NCBI GenBank assembly: GCA_032716605.1
Contig: CM064502.1
Coordinates: 52,135,770 to 52,199,769, forward strand
Reading direction: 5' to 3'
Origin: Paralithodes platypus
Lineage: Eukaryota > Arthropoda > Malacostraca > Decapoda > Lithodidae
Length of the DNA: 64,000 nucleotides
A program made the translations under genes and the position numbers. Under the pieces are notes generated by a model that was not told the origin of the DNA, made no database searches, and worked only from the letters and a program-made list of their open reading frames with translations. Below are positions 1 to 12,100 of the stretch, piece by piece. Position 1 is the stretch's first letter, and every line of letters begins with the position of its first letter.

Positions 1-85
<85 letters not shown>
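1..85. repeat. (CT)n microsatellite
   Basis: Uninterrupted CT dinucleotide run that begins at or before the window edge, so its full length is unknown. It abuts interspersed repeat H. Confidence 0.97.
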
Positions 86-88
<3 letters not shown>

Positions 89-210
89 CTTCTTCTTTTC
101 TATCCTTTCCTTCAACTTTCCTTTTCTATCGGATATGCCATCTCTCTACTAGAATTAAGTCCTGACCACCTCGTTTGGATCGTAAGGTCTGTGTGGTCAG
201 TGAATATATG

Positions 211-241
<31 letters not shown>
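86..241 (+). repeat. Interspersed repeat H, copy 1 (flanked by CT arrays)
   Basis: A ~130-bp unique block (TAGAATTAAGTCCTGACC... GTCTGTGTGGTCAGTG) sits between CT arrays at 1-85 and 217-241. The same block with the same flanking GA arrays recurs inverted at 47476-47660. Diverged copies are at 49857-50024 (minus) and 41537-41610 (plus, partial). Class unknown. Confidence 0.75.
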
Positions 242-1179
242 GGTTCATTATGCCTTTCACTCCTCTCCTTGCACCCTCGTTCTATCATTCCCCTAATATA
301 ATGACTCTTCCTGTCGTCTCAGCCCCTTCTCCGCTGATGGGGCCTTAAGTGCTGTTTATCAGGCATTGACGCTCCTCTCTCGGCGATACATTTGGATTTA
401 TGTACGATTTCCGTTTTACGCTGTGGGAAATTGGGAGTCCGACACTACTATCTTGGGTTATAGTATGTTTTAGTGAGTCCTGATCCGACTTCTAATATTT
501 AATGGATCGTGTTCAAAATGTATTATGTGTTTTTGTTCAACTTAATTGTTTTTTTTCCCCAAAAGTTTTACACTTGAAAATCTGTTTGTACTTTCCATTC
601 GATGCTGATTTAAAAGCTGAGGAATATTGTGAAGGAAATCGTCTATCATGTTTGTTATTCCGATTAATATATTGTAAATGACATTAATAGTTACATATGA
701 CAGAGATATATATACTGTATATGTGTGTGTCTGTGTGATATATATACTGTATACATGTGTGTGTGTCTGTGTGTGTAAAGAGAGAGAGTGACCACGGGTT
801 AATTCAAGTAAATAGATTAGATAAAACAAGTATTGCTGTGTTTGCTAATGCATGGCACACGTTCAAGAGCAGAACAGTAATATATAGCACTATTAGATCT
901 CCTTTATATGCTGTTAGAATTATTGTATGCTCAAAATTAAACGAAAATAGATTAAAATTACGCATTAGTTCATATATACTGTACATAGTTATATATATTG
1001 TGTATATACAGTATATATACTGTATATAATTATATATATTTATATATACAGTATATTACCTATTTTACTTGAAACTTAAATTAAAACTGGCGTATCTGTT
1101 CCCTTTGTATACTGTAGTAGTTATGAAATGTTGGTCTGGGTTTTTTTTTTCTCCAGTGTAATTATTATTATTATTATTA
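242..1179. other. Non-coding stretch, AT-rich, no gene seen
   Basis: No supported gene. It contains short TG/TA microsatellites at about 715-775 and an interrupted AT tract at about 963-1056, with CTGTATA and ACAGTATA interruptions. The small open frames here are AT/TG repeat translations. Confidence 0.6.
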
Positions 1180-1630
1180 TCTATATAATAATTTCGATTG
1201 TCTGTCTGTCTGTCTGTTCTTTATAGGCGGCCGCAGTTTTTAAGCTAGAGCGTTCATACCTGGTATGCATAGTAAGGGGGTCCCTAGGCAGGTTTTAGTG
1301 AAAAAATATAATTCCCCAGGGTGAAAGGGACGGAGAAAATGGGCGCGAAATCGGAAAAAGGGCCGTTTGGGGCAGAAGGAGGCCTCCGATCGAAAAGGTG
1401 TATGGAACGAAAGTTGTTCGCAGCCCCCCGAAATGGGGGTACGGATGAGGTCAGATCCAAAATCGGAGGTCATTTAGTGGCCGAAATCAGGTCGCCGTTT
1501 AATGAGGCACAGGGAGGTCGAGGCCGGTGTGGTAGTAGTGATTGATGATGGTGATTATGGTAGTAGTAGTGGTGGTAGTAGTGATGGTGATTATGGTGAT
1601 TACCCGGGCAACGCCGGGTACCCCTGCTAG
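1180..1630 (+). mobile_element. Non-autonomous Helitron
   Basis: The 5' end is TCTATATAATAATTTCG followed by (GTCT)n. The 3' end has a 7-bp stem TACCCGG (1601-1607) / CCGGGTA (1614-1620) with loop GCAACG, then 6 nt and the terminal CTAG at 1627-1630. The element lies between A (1179) and T (1631). A 5' TC, a subterminal hairpin, a CTRR end and A/T insertion are the established Helitron signature. The 451-bp interior codes for nothing recognisable and includes an imperfect (GTA/GTG)n tract at about 1530-1600. No Rep/helicase is present, so it would depend on a partner elsewhere. Confidence 0.82.
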
Positions 1631-1816
1631 TTGTTAATATAACTATTTCCATCATATTCCTTATCTATATTATTATGATTATTATTTTCATCTTTCAATT
1701 ATTCGTTGGTTGAAATATTTTTGTTTTATTGATTCATTTTAACTACCTATTATATTTTACTGACGGTAACAAAAATGTTTTAATTTGTATTAAACGAAAC
1801 TGAAAGGAATCGGTGT

Positions 1817-2169
1817 CAAGACGAGTCGTTTCTCTGGTCACCTTTCTCCCTCGTGTTAAGCCCCATTTGTTTTGAGATTGAAAGACGTTCGGCCCATTAG
1901 TTTGGCGATTTTAACACCTTTCGCCCCATTTCTTTGTCAATGTTTTTACCTTTCGTGCCATGTAGGTTTCGATCTTTTCCTGGCGAGCGATAGCGAGCCT
2001 GAAATTTTAAGAGGAACCGGCCTTCGGCCGGGAAATTTTTCTATCGAAAAATGTACAAATTTATCTTGAGAGGGGTCTAGTTTTTTTTTTTTAAGCTTGT
2101 TGGAGGTCTAGTGAGGAAACTAAGAAATAAAGGAATGAATGACCAAACAAACGGCTTTTCTCCCCTTAA
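1817..2169 (+). mobile_element. Family A (long form) MITE, copy A1, 5' end eroded
   Basis: The 3' end CTCCCCTTAA is intact at 2160-2169; the 5' TTAAGGGGAG is lost. The core block GGCGAGCGATAGCGAGCC (about 1982-1999), the GC hairpin and the A/T hairpin are all recognisable. Confidence 0.88.
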
Positions 2170-2420
2170 ATGTCCGATTGAAATATAGAATTTCAGTCAT
2201 CTTGCTCTATGTCTCGATGTTTAATACTACACCTATCCTTTCTTATTGTGTTCTCTGTCTTAACCTTAATTATTATTATCTTCAACTTCACATATGTCTT
2301 CCACATCATCACGCATCAAATGCTAAGAACTTTGCATATCCGTTTCCCATCCATTTCCACTTTAGTCCGTATTTTTATTTTTTTGGAGGGTAGGGGGTGA
2401 TGATTCTTCACGCTTATTGC

Positions 2421-2634
2421 TTAACCCCTTCAAGCTCCAATACGCCTTTCTGTTCTGTTTTCTGGCTACTATTAGACGATTTTATTCAGATTAGTAACAG
2501 TATATGAAAGTCAAAGGGTTAATTGAGATAGTATTTACCCTTTTAATACCCACAGATCCTTCATAAGCTGCATAAAATCGTCTAATGATAGCCAAAATAA
2601 ACTGCTAAAACGCGTCAGAGCTTCAAGGGGTTAA
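2421..2634 (+). mobile_element. Family C MITE, copy C1
   Basis: TTAA-flanked 214-bp foldback with ends TTAACCCCTTCAAGCTC and GAGCTTCAAGGGGTTAA. Internal halves (AGACGATTTTAT... and ...ATAAAATCGTCTAATG) also pair. TTAA target duplications with CCC-initial termini are typical of piggyBac-type elements, but no transposase is present. This is the best preserved C copy. Confidence 0.87.
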
Positions 2635-2970
2635 ATGTTACGTATTCTTTCATCACCTCTACGCTTGTTTTTTTTCCCACGATTCATGATACATTATAGT
2701 TACAAAAAATTAAAATTTCTCACTCTAATATCAGGGCTCACTTTTTACTATACACGTCTTTTGTGAAGTTGTTTTTCCCAGTTTTAAGCGTTTTTTCCAA
2801 CACCATACTTATTTCTTCATTCTCCCGTTTTGTCTATCCTTTCCTTTAACCCGTACTGTACCGTAGGATACAGTAATAAAAGTCCCCAGCAGTCCCAAGC
2901 AATGTGGCCAAAATGACAGGAGAGACCACCTTTTCACCTCAAGGGATAAGGCAAGAATGGATCTATCACT

Positions 2971-3008
2971 TTTTTTTTTTTTTTTTTTTTTTGTACACGA
3001 CTTTAAAA

Positions 3009-3057
<49 letters not shown>

Positions 3058-3060
3058 TAT
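2971..3060. repeat. Poly-T / poly-A / AT compound tract
   Basis: A run of about 22 T and a run of about 22 A are separated by a ~12-bp spacer, followed by (TA)n to 3060. The T and A runs could form a long hairpin. The 89-aa open frame across it is an artefact. Confidence 0.9.
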
Positions 3061-3248
3061 TAGCCTTGTCCAGGCAGTTAAAAGACAAATACATTACTGG
3101 CGGCTATAACGGTCGCTGGGATTGTACGGTCAATGTCTTCAACTTCACGGTCGCAACCTTCATGTCTTCATAATTATTTCCACACATATATCCGCAGTTC
3201 TGGGTTCTTCCTACTGAGCCTTCTCCCTGTTCTATGGTTCATTTATCC

Positions 3249-3640
3249 TTAAGGGGAGATTTCCACCTGGAGGATTTTTTTCTGGACCCCTTTCTCCCTC
3301 ATGTTTATCCCCATTGTTTTTGAGATTTTAAGACGTTCGCCCCATTAGTTTGGCGATTTTAAGAACCCTCGCCCCATTTCTGTCAATTTTAAGACCATTC
3401 GTGACATTTAGGGGTCGATTTTGTCCTGGCGAGCGATAGCGAGCAATTAATTTAATTTAAGTAATTTAAGTAATTAAAGGCGAGTAATTTAAAGTAATTA
3501 AAGTAATTTAAGGCGAACCGGCCTTCGGCCGGGAAATTGTTCTACCGAAAAATGTACAAATATATCTTGAAAGGGGGTCTAGGGGGAATAATTTTTAGCT
3601 TGATGGAAGTCTAGGGAATCAACTAAAAACCTCCCCTTAA
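3249..3640 (+). mobile_element. Family A (short form) MITE, copy A2, with expanded interior
   Basis: Complete, with TTAAGGGGAGATTTCC at the left and AACCTCCCCTTAA at the right. It carries a local expansion of AATTTAAGTAATT-like motifs at about 3445-3510, between the GCGAGCGATAGCGAGC block and the GC hairpin, which explains its length above the usual ~325 bp. Confidence 0.93.
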
Positions 3641-3857
3641 GGTTACGTATTTTCTTCATCACTATGCTTGTTCCTTATCTTGACGCATATCTTCCCCGGC
3701 TTTATTCCCATTTGTTTTCTTCTCAAACTCCTCCCTTTATTCTACATTCCATGTTAAAATACGATTTGTTTTTTTCCCCCTCAATTACATCCTATTTTCC
3801 TCAACCAGAAGCTTGTTTTACTTTGGGTATATGTCCCCTCAACTTCACACCATCAAA

Positions 3858-3915
<58 letters not shown>
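3858..3915. repeat. Poly-C tract
   Basis: About 58 consecutive C, giving spurious polyproline frames. An exceptionally long mononucleotide C/G tract; G-quadruplex or assembly problems are plausible. Confidence 0.95.
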
Positions 3916-3916
<1 letters not shown>

Positions 3917-4048
3917 CCTGCCGCCCAATCCACACATCTTTCGTCTCCTTGTTGTCCGCAAATTTCCGTTTAATTTGCTTCCACCTTCACTCTTCCATTT
4001 TGTAACCACCCACGCTTCTTGTGCTCAGGTGTCATGCACGTAGGGCCA

Positions 4049-4442
4049 TTAAGGGAGCCCACCTCACTTTTTTGCTCTTTCTCTCCCTCTATCTTTAGCT
4101 TGTATCCATTCGGCCCCAATCAGCCTACTGTTTTAAGACATTTACCCCCATCCAGGTGTTAATATTTTCCTGGCGAGCGGTAGCGAGCTAGCATATATAT
4201 ATATATATATATATTTGTTTTGACAGCTAGCTAAATTTGCACATTTTTCGATAGAAAAATTTCTCCGGCGAAGCCGGATTTCTCCATACAATGCTGGCTC
4301 GCTATCGCTCGCCAGGAAGAAATCGACACCTGGATGGGGATAAACGTCTTAAAACTGTTGGCTGAATGGGGCCGAATGGATATAAGCCAGGGAAAGAGAG
4401 AAAAGGAGAGAAAGATAAAAATAATCCGGTGACCCCCCTTAA
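4049..4442 (-). mobile_element. Family B foldback MITE, copy B1
   Basis: TTAA-flanked ~390-bp foldback. The left arm (TTAAGGGAGCCCACC...) and right arm (...GGTGACCCCCCTTAA) both carry the GGCGAGCG(A/G)TAGCGAGC block, in inverted orientation. The GC hairpin CCGGCGAAGCCGG and the A/T hairpin lie off-centre. A short AT microsatellite is at about 4191-4216. Confidence 0.92.
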
Positions 4443-4772
4443 GACTTTCCTAATTACAGACCAAGGTAGAGGAATAAACACCCGGGGAATAACAGGGAGT
4501 CATACGAACACTATTTGTGTTTACTAGTCGATCGATAAGTTTTCTTAAGCAACAAACATCGATATCGGAATTTAGATTGACCGTAGAATGCATTAGCCGT
4601 TACAATATCTATAGAGCTTTAGAACCGAGCCTAATAAGAACATAATATTATTGATTAGAATTACCGGAAGGCCGGGTTCGTGTGTAGCCGCCCTTATAAT
4701 GTGCAGGGCGATAATTACCTTCGTGTGGCGGTCACTTTGAACGGGTATTTCCTCGCCACCTATATATTTCTA

Positions 4773-5215
4773 TTAAGGAGGAGGTAGTTGCATTTTTGGG
4801 ACCCCCTTCTCCCTTGTGTTTAGCATGTTAGTTTTGAGATTTTTAGACGTTCGTTCTGTTAGTTTGGCGATTTTTGAGACCTTTTGCCCCATTTCTTTGT
4901 CAATATTTAGAGCCTTCGTGCCATTTAGGTGTCGATCTTTTCCTGGCGAGCGATAGCGAGCCTGTAATTTCAGAAGGAACCGGCCTTCGGCCGGGAAATT
5001 TTTCTACCGAAACATTTACACATTTATCTTGTAAGGTGGTCTAGGGGGTGTTTTTATAAGCTTGGTGGAGGTCTGGCGAGGAAACTAGAAAATATAGTTA
5101 ATAATAAATACATAGGACAAAAATCAAGCACTACCTTCTTACATGTCATACTAACAAATAAATAAATTAATCAATTTATTGACCCCCCAAAAAAAAGCCA
5201 GTACTACTCCCTTAA
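4773..5215 (+). mobile_element. Family A (long form) MITE, copy A3, diverged
   Basis: Starts TTAAGGAGGAGGTAG and ends CTCCCTTAA. The internal ~32-bp units, GC hairpin and A/T hairpin are clear. At 443 bp it is the longest A copy. Confidence 0.87.
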
Positions 5216-5320
5216 TAAAGAGTTAACTACCGGTAGTTCCAATAATGGGGGAGACTGGTGAGGTGAGCTGGTGGTGGTTGTGGCTGCTGGACAGATCAGG
5301 TGTGAGGAAATAATGGTTTG

Positions 5321-5323
<3 letters not shown>

Positions 5324-5413
<90 letters not shown>
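5324..5413. repeat. (GT)n-(GA)n compound microsatellite
   Basis: (TG)n to 5352 followed by (GA)n to 5413. Confidence 0.96.
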
Positions 5414-5417
<4 letters not shown>

Positions 5418-5523
5418 ATGAGGAGATGGTATTGAAAAGAAAGGTACTATTTATTTGATATTATTTGCAGTATATATTATATACATAATTATGGCTAAAT
5501 ACTCATAAGGAAATAAATAAATA

Positions 5524-5528
<5 letters not shown>

Positions 5529-5568
<40 letters not shown>
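5529..5568. repeat. (AT)n microsatellite
   Basis: About 20 AT dinucleotides. Confidence 0.96.
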
Positions 5569-5571
<3 letters not shown>

Positions 5572-5665
5572 CGAAGAAGTCTAACGATTAATTTGGTACA
5601 TTCTTATATAATTAATTTTCCCTATAGGTAATCTTTCAACACAGCTCCTGTTCTAGTATAATTAA

Positions 5666-5764
5666 CTGTCTTGATAGCGTAATGCATAAGTGCGCGGAAT
5701 TTCGGTGTGAGTATCCTAGGTTCGAGTCCTTGGAGTGCCACATGTATTTGTTGATTTCATTAAT
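5666..5764 (+). mobile_element. tRNA-derived SINE-like element G1, diverged
   Basis: An A-box-like TGATAGCGTAATGCATAAG and a B-box GGTTCGAGTCC (about 5719-5729) have tRNA-like spacing, followed by CACATG and the ATTTCATTAATT tail shared with G3 and G5. There is no paired acceptor stem, so it is not a working tRNA. Confidence 0.6.
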
Positions 5765-6357
5765 TGAGTTTAGAAGTGAAGTTGGTTGGTGGAAAAAGCA
5801 TAAAACTACTTACTTTATATACAGTATATGGCTTATGCCTTTGTAGTTCAATTGGCTTCTTATAATATTTGCCTAAGTTTAGCCACAGTGGAGAGCAATA
5901 GATAAGTACATACTGTGGAAATAAAAGTAGTATTAAAGTGTCTGGTTTTATGTGCAAGTCGGTATTAATTAATAATTTGTTACCGCATTACATGTTTGCA
6001 GTTTTATGTATAAAGTTTAAGAATCACCTGATTATAGAGATACCAATACATAATGCTATAAGTAGTGAACACACACACACACACACATACATTCACGCTC
6101 AAATTTGATCAACATGCCTTTGTTATCTATACTCAAAAGCCTTAAAGCGATATTGCAGAAACTTTGAAATTGAAGAATAGCTTCGACTAGTACATAATTT
6201 AATAATTAGTTATCACAGTATAATGTGGCTAGGGATATGTGGTAATGGGCGAGTCTAATTTAATATAAGAATCGTTATCATTATTACTGCCGCATTTAGA
6301 ATATATTTGTAAATCATTATCCGTTCTTAAGGGGTTAATATAAACCACCACCACTAT
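5765..6357. other. Non-coding AT-rich stretch
   Basis: A short (AC)n at about 6069-6087 is the only feature seen. Confidence 0.55.
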
Positions 6358-6520
6358 TAAGTAACACCTCGTTTTTAACATTAATCACCAACTACAAATC
6401 CCAATGCACTGGAATAAATTAATGAAATCATATGGTCCTCCCGGGATTCGAACTTGGGACACCATACCCAGAACATAAGCATCAGTTTACATATTCCTCT
6501 ATACCATCATGACAACCTCC
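6358..6520 (-). mobile_element. tRNA-derived SINE-like element G2
   Basis: Minus-strand B-box GTTCGAATCCCGGGAGGACC (complement at about 6435-6454). Its 3' tail is TTCATTAATTTATTCC...TGTTACTTAA, as in G4 and G6. The A-box side (about 6500-6518) is degraded. Confidence 0.72.
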
Positions 6521-7325
6521 ACCTCCCAGCTCCTATACCACCACCACCAGCAGTAGTACCCTCCTCACCTTCCTCCCACACAATCTGGGCCTCAAACTCT
6601 GGTGGTTGAGGGGCCTATACGACCAATCCTGCGCCCATAACCTGGCAATCCGGCGAACATAGGTGGTGTACTGCAGTGTCGGCACGGTACTCATATGACC
6701 TACGCCCAAAAAAGTGCCCCTGTATCGGTCGTAACTTGGGGCCGTAGTTGAGCTCTTCTACGCGGGTCTGGCTCGCTTAGTTTGCCCTCACAGCCTGCAG
6801 ATCAGGTTAGGTCAGGTGAAGGTATTGAGGGATAAGCCTTTACAACGGCACCTCGTATCTACATTCTACTTTTCCTATTGTTTCTGAAGAGTGTAGAGAA
6901 TAGAAGCGAGGTGGTTCTGGTTTTGATCACTTGTGGCGAACTTTGGTTTACTTTTATTTCATATTCTCGTAGTGAAGAAGATAACAGTTAGCTTTAGACT
7001 TAAGTAGATAACAGTTAAGAAAATACTTAAAAATATAACAATTAGCTGTATACTTATCAATGATAGCAAATATCAGTATGAAATTATAAACGCAAGGGTT
7101 CGAAGTTTGACTGTATTGGAACACAAATAAATACAACTTCTAATGCTACAATTTATATTGCTAATACTACTAGTAGTAGCAACAATAGTAATTATTGCAG
7201 TAGTAATAGTAGTAGTAGTAATAGTTCTAGATTGCTCGTTATTCTAGGACGCCATTCCAGCATTAGCTCTATGATGTTTGGTAGTTAAGAAAAGTTAGCT
7301 CAACAGTGGCAATGCATTTGGGTTT
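6521..7325. other. Non-coding stretch with a GC-richer patch
   Basis: Positions about 6570-6830 are visibly richer in G+C than the flanks, but I see no conserved frame and no second copy in the window. A (TAG)n-like tract lies at about 7170-7215. Confidence 0.5.
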
Positions 7326-7560
7326 ACCGCTGTGCTAATGTTGTTTATTTCCTGTTGGTCCAGTGTTTAATGCTTGCTGCTGTGTTAATGTTTTCTGTTT
7401 ACTGCTGTGTTAATGTTTTCTGTTTACTGCTGTGTTAATGTTTTCTGTTTACTGCTGTGTTAATGTTTTCTGTTTACTGCTGTGTTAATGTTTTCTGTTT
7501 ACTGCTGTGTTAATGTTTTCTATTTACTGCTGTGTTAATGTTTTCTGTTTACTGCTTTGT
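7326..7560 (+). repeat. 25-bp minisatellite
   Basis: Unit ACTGCTGTGTTAATGTTTTC plus TGTTT. Seven near-identical tandem copies span 7376-7550, with a diverged copy at 7326-7350 and a degenerate one between. The region reads as an old unit plus a recent expansion. Confidence 0.92.
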
Positions 7561-7724
7561 TCATAATGCATATTTTCCGTCCAGTTTTATATCATAATTA
7601 TTTGCCGCTGAATTAAGTAACTTATATTCTTCCTTGTTTTGAATATGAATATTTATACGTGGGCATGAATCGGCATAACTTTCATTGTTCTGAATCATTT
7701 ATATATATTTGTTTACTAACTGTG

Positions 7725-8092
7725 TTAAAGGGGGATGGGCTGGTTTTTGTGGCCCCCTTCTCCCTCGTGTTTAGCCATATTAGTTTTTAGATTTTAAGAC
7801 GTTTGTCCCATTAGTTTGGCGATTTTAAGGCCTTTCGCCCCATTTATTTGTCAATATTAAGACTCTTCGTGCCCTTTCGGTGTCAATTGTTTTCCTAGCA
7901 AGCGATAGCGAGCCTGTAATTTTAAGAGTAATCGGCCTTCGGCCGGAACATTTTTCTACCGAAAAATGTGCAAAATAATCTTGAAGGGGGTCTAGAGGGT
8001 GTTTTCTAAGCTTGATGGAGGTCTAGCTAGGAAACGAAAACATATATGAATACATGAATTAATAGACCAAAAACCGGCCACTAGCCCCTTAA
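7725..8092 (+). mobile_element. Family A (long form) MITE, copy A4
   Basis: TTAAAGGGGGATGGGCTGG at the left and GGCCACTAGCCCCTTAA at the right. Internal units, core block and both hairpins are recognisable; the spacer mutated to CTAGCAAGCGATAGCGAGCC. Confidence 0.92.
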
Positions 8093-8213
8093 TAAGATTG
8101 TTTGTGTAAATACAATATTGCATCGGCTGATACATTCGTAGTTCTTGTTGCGCAACCAAACTTTAACCCTTCCAGTACGGGCAACGTCTTTTATAATTGA
8201 CTCTAGTTGATTC

Positions 8214-8375
8214 ACTCTCTCTCTCTCCTCTCTCTCTCTTCCTCCCCCCCCCCCTCTTGATTGTGTCTGCAGCGTCCTCGTAGGTGTCCCCCGCCACCCC
8301 CCTCTCTCTCGCTCTTGATCGTGTCCGCAGCGTCCTCGTAGGTCTCTCTCTCGCTCTCGCTCTCTCTCGCTCTCG

Positions 8376-8444
<69 letters not shown>

Positions 8445-8472
8445 TCTCGTGTCTGCAGCGTCCTCGTAGGTG
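8214..8472. repeat. CT arrays interleaved with a ~23-bp unit
   Basis: The unit GTGTCTGCAGCGTCCTCGTA occurs three times (about 8264, 8322 and 8450), each time followed by GGT and separated by CT/CGCT arrays. The long Ser/Leu and Arg/Glu frames here are artefacts. Confidence 0.88.
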
Positions 8473-8559
8473 TCCCCTCCCGGTGTATAAAGGATGACAA
8501 ATGAATGAGCGGTGTTACTTGGATGACGGAGCTCAGGCCCGGTGAGGTATTTGCATCTC

Positions 8560-8748
8560 TAGCAGCTTATGAGGAGGAAGGAGGGGAGTAGAACGGAAGG
8601 AGAGGAGGAGATAAAGGAGAAGAATGCGAAAGACGAGGTGAAGGAGTAGGAAGGAGGGGAGGAGAAGAGAAGGACAGGATGAGATAAAGGAGAAGGCGAA
8701 AGACGAGGTGAAGGTGAAGCACAGGGAGGGTGGGGGGGGGGGGGGGGA
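8560..8748. other. Purine-rich tract with poly-G
   Basis: An imperfect duplication of GGAGATAAAGGAGAAG...GACGAGGTGAAGG ends in a run of G at about 8732-8747. No gene is supported. Confidence 0.6.
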
Positions 8749-8772
8749 TATAATGATGGGCAAGCAGTGTAT

Positions 8773-9106
8773 GAAGGGGAAGTTTTTACTTTGTTCCCTA
8801 TATTTCCATCAAGCTTACGATTACACCCCCTACACCCCCTTTCAAGATAAATTTGTACATTTTTCGGTAGAAAAATTTCCCGGTCGAAGGCCGGTTCCTC
8901 TTAAATTACAGGCTCGCTATCGCTCGCCAGGAAAAAATCGACACCTAATTGGCACGAAAGGTCTTAAAATTGACAGAAATGGAGCGAAAGTTCTTAAGAT
9001 CGCCAAACTAATGGGCGAAAGCCTTAAAATCTCAAAAGCAATGGGGCTAAACATGAGGGAGAAAGGGGTAAAGAAAAAACTCCCTCAAGTGGAAATCTCC
9101 CTTTAA
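8773..9106 (-). mobile_element. Family A (short form) MITE, copy A5
   Basis: Right end is CTCCCTTTAA. The left end has lost its TTAA (ATGAAGGGGAAGTTTTT). Core GGCTCGCTATCGCTCGCC and both hairpins are intact. The 132-aa frame crossing it is not a gene. Confidence 0.9.
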
Positions 9107-9166
9107 TAATAATGTGCATCTTATTATTCCAATGACATACACTTACTCTTCTGCCGACAATAATTG

Positions 9167-12100
9167 AGTGGTTATAACGCTACATAATACAATAATACAG
9201 TGGTTATAACGCTACATAATACAATAATACAGTGGTTATAACGCTACATAATACAATAATACAGTGGTTATAACGCTACATAATACAATAATACAGTGGT
9301 TATAACGCTACATAATACAATAATACAGTGGTTATAACGCTACATAATACAATAATACAGTGGTTATAACGCTACATAATACAATAATACAGTGGTTATA
9401 ACGCTACATTATACAATAATACAGTGGTTATAACGCTACATAATACAATAATACAGTGGTTATAACGCTACATTATACAATAATACAGTGGTTATAACGC
9501 TACATTATACAATAATACAGTGGTTATAACGCTACATAATACAATAATACAGTGGTTATAATGCTGCATAATACAATAATACAGTGGTTATAACGCTACA
9601 TAATACAATAATACAGTGGTTATAACGCTACATAATACAATAATACAGTGGTTTTAACGCTACATAATACAATAATACAGTGGTTATAACGCTGCATAAT
9701 ACAATAATACAGTGGTTATAACGTACGCTACATAATACAATAATACAGTGGTTATAATGCTACATAATACAATAATACAGTGGTTATAACGCTGCATAAT
9801 ACAATAATACAGTGGTTATAACGTACGCTACATAATACAATAATACAGTGGTTATAACGCTACATAATACAATAATACAGTGGTTATAACGCTACATAAT
9901 ACAATAATACAGTGGTTATAACGCTGCATAATACAATAATACAGTGGTTATAACGTACGCTACATAATAATACAGTGGTTATGACGTACGCTACATAATA
10001 CAATAATACAGTGGTTATAACGCTACATAATACAATAATACAGTGGTTATAACGCTGCATAATACAATAATACAGTGGTTATAACGCTGCATAATACAAT
10101 AATACAGTGGTTATAACGTACGCTACAAAATAATAGTGGTTATAACGTACGCTACATAATACAATAATACAGTGGTTATAACGCTACATAATACAATAAT
10201 ACAGTGGTTATAACGCTACATAATACAATAACACAGTGGTTATAACGCTACATAATACAATAATACAGTGGTTATAACTACGCTACATAATACAGTGGTT
10301 ATAACGCTACATAATACAATAATACAGTGGTTATAACGTATGCTACATAATACAATAATACAGTGGTTATAACGCTACATAATACAATAATACAGTGGTT
10401 ATAACGCTACATAATACAATAATACAGTGGTTATAACGCTACATAATACAATAATACAGTGGTTATAACGTACGCTACATAATACAATAATACAGTGGTT
10501 TATAACGCTGCATAATACAATAATACAGTGGTTATAACGTACGCTACAAAATAATAGTGGTTATAACGTACGCTACATAATACAATAATACAGTGGTTAT
10601 AAACGCTACATAATACAATAATATAGTGGTTATAACGCTACATAATACAATAATACAGTGGTTATAACGCTACATAATACAATAATACAGTGGTTATAAC
10701 GCTGCATAATACAATAATACAGTGGTTATAACGCTGCATAATACAATAATACAGTGGTTATAACGTACGCTACAAAATAATAGTGGTTATAACGTACGCT
10801 ACATAATACAATAATACAGTGGTTATAACGCTACATAATACAATAATACAGTGGTTATAACGCTACATAATACAATAATACAGTGGTTATAACGCTACAT
10901 AATACAATAATACAGTGGTTATAACGCTGCATAATACAATAATACAGTGGTTATAACGCTACATAATACAATAATACAGTGGTTATAACGTACGCTACAT
11001 AATACAATAATACAGTGGTTATAACGTACGCTACATAATACAATAATACAGTGGTTATAACGCTACATAATACAATAATACAGTGGTTATAACGCTGCAT
11101 AATACAATAATACAGTGGTTATAACGCTGCATAATACAATAATACAGTGGTTATAACGTACGCTACAAAATAATAGTGGTTATAACGTACGCTACATAAT
11201 ACAATAATACAGTGGTTATAACGCTACATAATACAATAATACAGTGGTTATAACGCTACATAATACAATAACACAGTGGTTATAACGCTACATAATACAA
11301 TAATACAGTGGTTATAACATACGCTACATAATACAGTGGTTATAACGCTACATAATACAATAATACAGTGGTTATAACGTATGCTACATAATACAATAAT
11401 ACAGTGGTTATAACGCTACATAATACAATAATACAGTGGTTATAACGCTACATAATACAATAATACAGTGGTTATAACGCTACATAATACAATAATACAG
11501 TGGTTATAACGCTACATAATACAATAATACAGTGGTTATAACGCTACATAATACAATAATACAGTGGTTATAACGCTACATAATACAATAATACAGTGGT
11601 TATAACGCTACATAATACAATAATACAGTGGTTATAACGCTACATAATACAATAATACAGTGGTTATAACGCTACATAATACAATAATACAGTGGTTATA
11701 ACGCTACATAATACAATAATACAGTGGTTATAACGCTACATTATACAATAATACAGTGGTTATAACGCTACATAATACAATATACAGTGGTTATAACGCT
11801 ACATAATACAATAATACAGTGGTTATAACGCTACATAATACAATAATACAGTGGTTATAACGCTACATAATACAATAATACAGTGGTTATAACGCTGCAA
11901 TAATACAATAATACAGTGGTTATAACGCTGCATAATACAATAATACAGTGGTTATAACGCTGCATAATACAATATACAGTGGTTATAACGTACGCTACAT
12001 AATACAATAATACAGTGGTTATAACGTACGCTACATAATACAATAATACAGTGGTTATAACGCTACATAATACAATAATACAGTGGTTATAACGCTGCAT

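Noticed and set aside
1220..1240. NotI-like GCGGCCGC as a cloning or vector junction
   Set aside because: It lies inside the Helitron, whose two ends are intact on both sides; no vector sequence is seen.
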